Source of the DNA: a virus | Reading direction: 5' to 3' (one strand) | IMG/VR virus record: IMGVR_UViG_3300006922_000080 | Span: 1 to 34,261 of that record | DNA: 34,261 bases | Shown here: positions 30,501 to 34,261 of the stretch, piece after piece | Numbering within the stretch: position 1 is the stretch's first letter | Layout of the letters: every line of letters starts with the position of its first letter | Notes under the pieces: generated by a model | What the model saw: the letters and a program-made list of their open reading frames with translations, nothing else | Database searches by the model: none | Told to the model about the DNA's origin: nothing | Made by a program: the position numbers and the translations under genes

Positions 30501-31189
30501 CTAATCTGTTCTCAGCGTTACAAACAGATGACCCTAATCAAATATTCAAGGTCACAAACATCACTGATGGTATTCTTACCAGCTTTCTGCCAGCCGCTCC
30601 TCTGCAAGTTGTAGAAGGTATACAGGCTATGGGTGATGATAATTACCCAGAGCTACGGGAAGCTGTTGGACTTGCTGATAAGTTCCAACGCCGTATCCCA
30701 ATGATGGTTGATAATCTACCTAAGAAGTATAACTGGCTAACTGGCGAATCAATCAGAAACCCTGATGCGTTCTCTACTGGCTTCCCTATCGTTCCTGACA
30801 AGACTACAGAGTTTGTTGGGGCTGAACTGATGGCATTAAACTATCCGTTCAAAGGGCCAGCGCGGCGCATCAATAAGATTGAGCTAACCAGCGAACAGTT
30901 GTCTGATTATAACCAGTTTATGGGGACTACTCGTATTGGCGGACTTACACTAATGCAAGCGTTACAGAAGATTATGAAAAGCCCTCAGTATCGCGCTGGT
31001 GATGAAAACAGGGTCTACGATGGTGAGTTCCAGACAAATGAAATCAAAGCAATCAGTAAAATCATGTCCACCTACAAAAGAGCGGCACGACAACAGTTGT
31101 TTGCTAAATATCCAGATTTCTACATGGAGTATCGCAACAGGAAAATAAACCAGAAGGCTGGGACACGCCTACTAGAAACCAATAGGTAA
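27515..31189 (+). CDS. Large internal virion protein, T7 gp16-like, without transglycosylase domain
   Basis: A 1224-residue ejection protein (T7 gp16 has 1318) that would cross the inner membrane during DNA entry. It follows gp14- and gp15-like genes. The first 150 residues (SVAQDLAWYEVGGDMAKGVF ...) show no lytic transglycosylase motif, unlike T7. A charged stretch (about 180-400, KK/EE-rich) precedes helical regions; a conserved-looking core near 850-1000 (FQIFLPFIRTPTNLIVRAAQ, then GTTFLGGALIYAMEG) is hydrophobic enough to insert in a membrane. Operator copy 9 lies at 28237-28252. Confidence 0.85.
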   Translation: MKQQEIIQLRDRLNQSVAQDLAWYEVGGDMAKGVFAGGVDAAEETYQFTRWAADSLVEGAGYVLGQEWEGFDDETERLFFEPPRPVTMAGQITEDISQFGFGLVGAGKLKIGQKLFAGSIKGATKAVSKKIGKPKEVKEGGKLDKISASAGNSAASSMIAHNPYEERLSDIVQKVPALQNPVTEFLQSDEDDTQAERRLKMAAEDLMLTGPLEGLFAIARGVKRVRKGADSVATEKEVTEELTTVNAKETKKRVAKSNEHKKRVKAADKEQKALEEAGDDISKVDLTNTIEVMADDLDRASFKAGRSRQDVLLRDNKGTLVQKAKALGLPMSDKTTKKQLAEAIDDKLSMPRFITSSGTTVKKLPEEVSVTPSKTGVQKPKQPKLSNAAQVKALVAGVKEPKDITEVFSEAKNVKFFNRTKEGDVLTTDYVDDVASVLQETMNAAKPMLDRVRGKQGVQDVFEEAAVRASEMTGLTPKEIMSVGFRHAKSIEEATFAVHAIESMLKESGERMYRLFENPKYDADPNIQIKAQSELENFNQLLAGVQGIETGMGRALRMRQEKIFDLKALDESVKSMGGKETLEQFRTVLRGTGGDLSKISRAAANIKGRGAVFKGTAITGELFRSMILFNIKTHVTNTLSGFTETVLVPMERYAGSYLMQPFIGGKAAREIRDDVTYHLMGLSSTFKDSIEMSKASLKAERNYLDPANTKLDGNEVQNKINSSFVGIKSDTLLGRNLDTIGKITRGSLRALGAEDEFFKQINYRSRVFADGMQEAKLKFPNDPKAAQKYALKRVSDSLDGTGRGTDMEALQYSREITFTEDLLDGSKALKLQQWVQQHPSFQIFLPFIRTPTNLIVRAAQRTPLVNFASKRYRDTLKNGTPAEKAQMIGRTTLGTTFLGGALIYAMEGKITGAGPALPDQNRLWRNAGNQPYSIRIGDEWVSYNRFDPLFMPVGLMANVFDINKHMAGSEVEDVFSTAVFALSTTLQDKAYLQGISNLFSALQTDDPNQIFKVTNITDGILTSFLPAAPLQVVEGIQAMGDDNYPELREAVGLADKFQRRIPMMVDNLPKKYNWLTGESIRNPDAFSTGFPIVPDKTTEFVGAELMALNYPFKGPARRINKIELTSEQLSDYNQFMGTTRIGGLTLMQALQKIMKSPQYRAGDENRVYDGEFQTNEIKAISKIMSTYKRAARQQLFAKYPDFYMEYRNRKINQKAGTRLLETNR
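28237..28252 (+). promoter_or_regulatory. Operator copy 9 (GTTAACCACGGTTAAC)
   Basis: Exact 16-bp copy inside the gp16-like gene, encoding LTTVN. It is far from any recognised promoter, so it is hard to explain as a simple promoter operator. Confidence 0.8.
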
Positions 31190-31197
31190 GAAACATC

Positions 31198-33093
31198 ATG
31201 CCAATTTCAAGAAAAGAAATCATATCGAATGGGCAAGCTAGTCAGGCGTTAACCTTTAACTTTGACTATTTATCCCAATCCGATATCGCTGTGTATGTCG
31301 ATGGGGTGCAGAAGACACTGGGGGTAGACTTTACGTTTACCAATGCTAGTGAGATAGACTTTGCATCCCATCCAAATAGCGGTGCAGTTATCCGCATGGA
31401 AAGACAAACACCAAACATAACACGTAATGTAGACTTTCAGGACGGTGCGGTACTCTCTGAAGATGATTTAGATAACTCTGCAAAGCAGAACTTCTTTATC
31501 GCACAGGAAGCTATTGACACTGCAAGCGAGTCTGTAACAGTTGATGTTGACGGTAAGTGGGATGCACAAAACAAAGTTATTAAGAATGTTGCAGACCCCG
31601 TAAGCGCACAAGACGTTGCCTCAAAGAACTACGTTGATACAGCGGGTACTTCGCAAGTAGCGGCGGCAACAGGACAGGCTACTGCCAGTGCCAATAGTGC
31701 TACTGCCAGTGCCAACAGTGCTACTGCTAGTGCTAACAGTGCTAATGCCAGTGCTAACTCAGCATCAGCGGCTTCTGCATCAGAGACAAATGCCGCTTCA
31801 TCAGCCTCTACATCCACTACTGAGGCTACCAATAGTTCTAACTCAGCAACAGCTAGTGCCAATAGTGCTACCAATAGTTCTAACTCAGCAACAGCTAGTG
31901 CCAATAGTGCTACTGCTAGTGCTAATAGTGCTACTGCTAGTGCCAATAGTGCTAATAACGCCGCTACATCAGAAACAAGTGCAACAAACTCTGCTTCAGC
32001 ATCTGCGGCCAGCGCGGCTTCGGCAGAAGCCACGTTTGACCTGTTTGACGATTCGTATCTTGGGGCAAAATCAAGCAATCCTTCAGTAGACAATGACGGT
32101 AATGCTCTTCAAGATGGTGCATTATACTTCGACACAACCAACAACGTGATGAAGGTCTATGACCTCGGCAGTACGACTTGGTTTCAGCTTACCCCTACTG
32201 TATCAAACCAAACTAACATCAACACTGTCGCTGGTATTTCAAGTGAAGTGACTGCTGTGGCTGGTGATGCGGCTGATATTGGGACTTTGGCTACAGACAT
32301 TAATGGGTCAAACAACATTGGCACAGTAAGTGGTGCAATCACTAACGTAAATCTAGTTGGTGGTTCGATAGCTAATGTAAATACAGTTGCCACTAATATT
32401 GCTGACGTAAACAACTTCGCAGACACCTACTTCGTAGGCACGACTGCACCATCTAACCCAACCACAGGTGACCTCTGGTTCGACAGTAACCCTTCCGTCC
32501 TAGTGATGAAGGTTTACAACGGAACAGGGTTTATCAACGCTGGTTCTGCTGTGAACGGTACGGCTCAACGGGAAAGCTACATTGTAGGTACATCCTCTGG
32601 GTCATACAACGGTTCAACCACAGTCTTCCCTGCCACATACGATAGTGGCTTTGTGGACTTCTACCTGAACGGTGTGAAACTTGCCGCCGCAGACTTCACT
32701 GCAACTAACGGTACGTCAATCACACTGGCATCTGCCGCCGCTACAGGCGACACCGTGGACATCCTCTCGTTTGGTACATTCACGCTGGCAAACATTGCGG
32801 CTAATGACCTGACCGATGTGTACACCACAGGCGTAGCTGATGGTCAAATCCTTCAGTACAGTGGTTCAAACTCTCGCTTTGAGCCAGTGACGTTTCAGGG
32901 TGGGGCTGGTTACTTTGTTGGTGAGAATGGTACGACAGGTAACACAGGCACAGGCTTGGGTGACATCTTCCGTGTCCATGAAGCCGCACTGGATACAGCA
33001 ACAACAATCCCTAGTAATACCAATGCTTTAGCGGCTGGCCCTCTAACTCTAAATGCCGCCTTAACAGTCAACGGCACAGTAACGGTGGTATAA
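31198..33093 (+). CDS. Tail fibre protein with T7 gp17-like N-terminus
   Basis: A 631-residue fibre (T7 gp17 has 553). Residues 1-140 (LTFNFDYLSQSDIAVYVDG, then VDFQDGAVLSEDDLDNSAKQNF) are the virion-attachment domain. Residues about 160-275 are a Ser/Ala/Asn/Thr heptad-like repeat (ASANSAT) that should form a trimeric coiled rod. Then come a YFDTTNNVMKVYDLGSTTW domain, a VAGISSEVTAVAGDAADIG helical repeat, GDLWFDS, and a C-terminal domain (GTTGNTGTGLG ... LTLNAALTVNGTVTVV). The C-terminal part should bind the receptor. The repeat DNA contains a recent 42-bp duplication. Confidence 0.92.
   Translation: MPISRKEIISNGQASQALTFNFDYLSQSDIAVYVDGVQKTLGVDFTFTNASEIDFASHPNSGAVIRMERQTPNITRNVDFQDGAVLSEDDLDNSAKQNFFIAQEAIDTASESVTVDVDGKWDAQNKVIKNVADPVSAQDVASKNYVDTAGTSQVAAATGQATASANSATASANSATASANSANASANSASAASASETNAASSASTSTTEATNSSNSATASANSATNSSNSATASANSATASANSATASANSANNAATSETSATNSASASAASAASAEATFDLFDDSYLGAKSSNPSVDNDGNALQDGALYFDTTNNVMKVYDLGSTTWFQLTPTVSNQTNINTVAGISSEVTAVAGDAADIGTLATDINGSNNIGTVSGAITNVNLVGGSIANVNTVATNIADVNNFADTYFVGTTAPSNPTTGDLWFDSNPSVLVMKVYNGTGFINAGSAVNGTAQRESYIVGTSSGSYNGSTTVFPATYDSGFVDFYLNGVKLAAADFTATNGTSITLASAAATGDTVDILSFGTFTLANIAANDLTDVYTTGVADGQILQYSGSNSRFEPVTFQGGAGYFVGENGTTGNTGTGLGDIFRVHEAALDTATTIPSNTNALAAGPLTLNAALTVNGTVTVV
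31678..31968 (+). repeat. 21-bp coding repeats in the tail fibre gene, with exact 42-bp duplication
   Basis: Units such as GCTACTGCTAGTGCTAATAGT repeat in frame (7 codons, ATASANS type). The segment 31825-31866 is repeated exactly at 31867-31908. The repeats are in frame, so copy number can change rod length without breaking the gene. Confidence 0.85.
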
Positions 33094-33639
33094 ATGGCAA
33101 GTGAAATTATCGTAAATACAATCAAAGCCCCTACTACGGGGGCTAACGCAAACAAGGTGATTATACCTAGTGGGCATGAGCTTCATGCTTCGGGGCATGT
33201 AATACAAATTGTGAATACCACTTTTACAACACAGTACGGAATTAATACAGATACGGGCTGGACTGAAATTGGTTCACTTACAATTACTCCAAAATTTGCA
33301 TCTAGTAAAATTGTAATAACAAGTACAAATCACGTTTATGTGAACACTGGAACTGCTAATAATTGGCATTCAGCACATCAGAGGCTTTTAAGAAACAGTA
33401 CCGAATTAGCTGGAGATACTGGAAGCGACCCATACGGTGAAGGTATAAATGTATCTAATTCTTCAGACAGATTTATGACATATTCAACATTCCATTATGT
33501 TGATGAACCTAACACAACAAGTTCAACAACTTATAAAATGCAATTTAGGCGCAAGAATAATGACACAAGTAGCCTTAATATTAACTCTGTAGCTTATGGT
33601 AGACAAGGAATGATGATGATTATGGAGATTGCACAATGA
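33094..33639 (+). CDS. Fibre-region protein, tandem paralog 1
   Basis: A 181-residue protein starting directly after the fibre stop. The start MASEIIVNTIKAPTTGAN and the end MMMIMEIAQ, with TITPKFASSKIVIT in the middle, are shared in pattern with the next two genes. It is beta-rich in appearance. Proteins of this kind follow fibre genes in marine phages and may be fibre accessory or receptor-binding parts; this is inference. The stop overlaps the next start (ATGA). Confidence 0.7.
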   Translation: MASEIIVNTIKAPTTGANANKVIIPSGHELHASGHVIQIVNTTFTTQYGINTDTGWTEIGSLTITPKFASSKIVITSTNHVYVNTGTANNWHSAHQRLLRNSTELAGDTGSDPYGEGINVSNSSDRFMTYSTFHYVDEPNTTSSTTYKMQFRRKNNDTSSLNINSVAYGRQGMMMIMEIAQ

Positions 33640-34154
33640 CGACATTATACGTTGATAACATTGCGCCTAATCTCAACAGCACGATTAGTGCGCCTAACTT
33701 GATGTTACCTTCTAAATCTATCCTACAGGTTGTTAGAAGCACATATATAAGAACTGGTGGTAGTCTTTCAACTTCTTCCAGTTATACAGAAATTACTCCT
33801 GACTATCGTGTCACAATCACCCCAAAACAAGCCAACAGTAAAATGATTATCACATTTACTTATGGTGCGGCGGTTTCTGGTGGCACCCGAATGGGAGTAA
33901 AGGCATATGTGAGTACAGATAATTTTGTGACTAACAATGTTATCACATCAGCTAGTCACGATGAGTCTTATAGAAACGAGACTGGCAGTTACATGATTAG
34001 CAGGGGTAATACAGTAACTTGGTATGACGCTTATTCTACTACGGACACTCTTTACTTTTCTCATTGGTTTAACAGAGCGGCTGGTTCAGGAAACGCTAGA
34101 ATAAATGACAATACAGGCCAAGCCTTTGTAACAGTAATGGAGATAGCGGGATGA
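33636..34154 (+). CDS. Fibre-region protein, tandem paralog 2
   Basis: A 172-residue protein with the same layout as its neighbour: MTTLYVDNIAPNLNSTISAP at the start, VTITPKQANSKMIITFTYG in the middle and VTVMEIAG at the end. The central part differs strongly, as expected of receptor-contact regions under diversifying selection. It overlaps both neighbours by ATGA. Confidence 0.7.
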   Translation: MTTLYVDNIAPNLNSTISAPNLMLPSKSILQVVRSTYIRTGGSLSTSSSYTEITPDYRVTITPKQANSKMIITFTYGAAVSGGTRMGVKAYVSTDNFVTNNVITSASHDESYRNETGSYMISRGNTVTWYDAYSTTDTLYFSHWFNRAAGSGNARINDNTGQAFVTVMEIAG

Positions 34155-34261
34155 GCAGTATTCTCAAAGTAGACCAAATCCAGCTATCGAATGGCAACAC
34201 GCCTACTGCTGGTGACTTGGGGCTGAACGACACTGGTACTGTTATTCAAACAGTTTCTTAC
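34151..34261 (+). CDS. Fibre-region protein, tandem paralog 3 (partial, cut by window edge)
   Basis: The first 37 residues (MSSILKVDQIQLSNGNTPTA, then LNDTGTVIQTVSY) follow the family start seen in the two genes before (short strand, V-D/N-x-I, then a Val/Ile-rich strand). The ATG overlaps the previous stop. The rest lies beyond the window. Confidence 0.65.
   Translation, partial: MSSILKVDQIQLSNGNTPTAGDLGLNDTGTVIQTVSY

Noticed and set aside
31249-31262. GTTAACC near the fibre start as a tenth operator
   Set aside because: The second arm is shifted and incomplete (TTTAAC), so the 16-bp form is not met.
31678-31968. Regular repeats that could suggest a CRISPR array
   Set aside because: Repeats are in frame with a 21-bp period, have no unique spacers and encode a fibre rod.
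31629-32093. Long minus-strand frame rich in Leu and Ala opposite the fibre repeats
   Set aside because: It mirrors the low-complexity repeat of the fibre gene, has no ribosome site, and no other minus-strand gene exists.
1-34261. Integrated prophage inside a bacterial chromosome
   Set aside because: Integration at the tRNA would separate int from RNA polymerase, but phage genes run on both sides without any bacterial gene.

Overview
The window is about 34 kb of a T7-like (Autographiviridae-type) podovirus genome. All 42 genes called read left to right. Core genes in T7 order are a single-subunit RNA polymerase, SSB, endonuclease I, amidase/lysozyme, primase-helicase, family A DNA polymerase, 5'-3' exonuclease, portal, scaffold, capsid, tail tubes A and B, internal virion proteins and tail fibre. 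A class II (cobalamin-type) ribonucleotide reductase, a MazG-like protein, a tyrosine integrase beside a complete tRNA-Leu(UAA), and lysine-rich proteins between capsid and tail tube point to a marine phage with the option of lysogeny. The host is probably a marine proteobacterium, which is inference. No photosynthesis genes are seen. Terminase and holin genes are not in the window, so it is incomplete. It is not a prophage split at the integration site, because genes run unbroken across int and tRNA-Leu.

Layout. 1-151: end of a basic gene and a strong terminator. 152-4524: early and lysogeny region, with three host-type promoters, a GP88-like protein, small unknown proteins, an HTH protein, a MarR-like regulator and the integrase (ATGA overlap). 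4525-4875: attachment and control region with tRNA-Leu, repeated TTGTGAC motifs, a terminator and a phage-type promoter. 4876-16048: RNA polymerase, then replication and nucleotide metabolism, mostly with overlapping genes. 16049-16130: operator, UUCG terminator and phage promoter in tandem. 16131-34261: virion genes, with the capsid gene between two terminators, ending in a repeat-rich tail fibre and a tandem family of small fibre-region proteins, the last cut by the window edge.

The most striking signal is a 16-bp palindrome, GTTAACC-NN-GGTTAAC, present nine times from 321 to 28252. The 14-bp core is kept in all nine copies except for the two central bases. Copies lie downstream of each early promoter, inside or next to three terminators, near two phage-type promoters, and inside genes. 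Inside genes they always use the one reading frame without a stop codon. A second motif, CACTTTGGTA in either orientation, occurs six times, all between genes or at a gene end. A third, ATTAATGGACATTATAG, occurs three times and looks like the promoter of the phage's own polymerase. Together they suggest an undescribed lysogeny or transcription-control circuit in a T7-like phage. The MarR-like protein coupled to the integrase and the HTH protein with an operator just upstream are the leading candidates for the DNA-binding factor.
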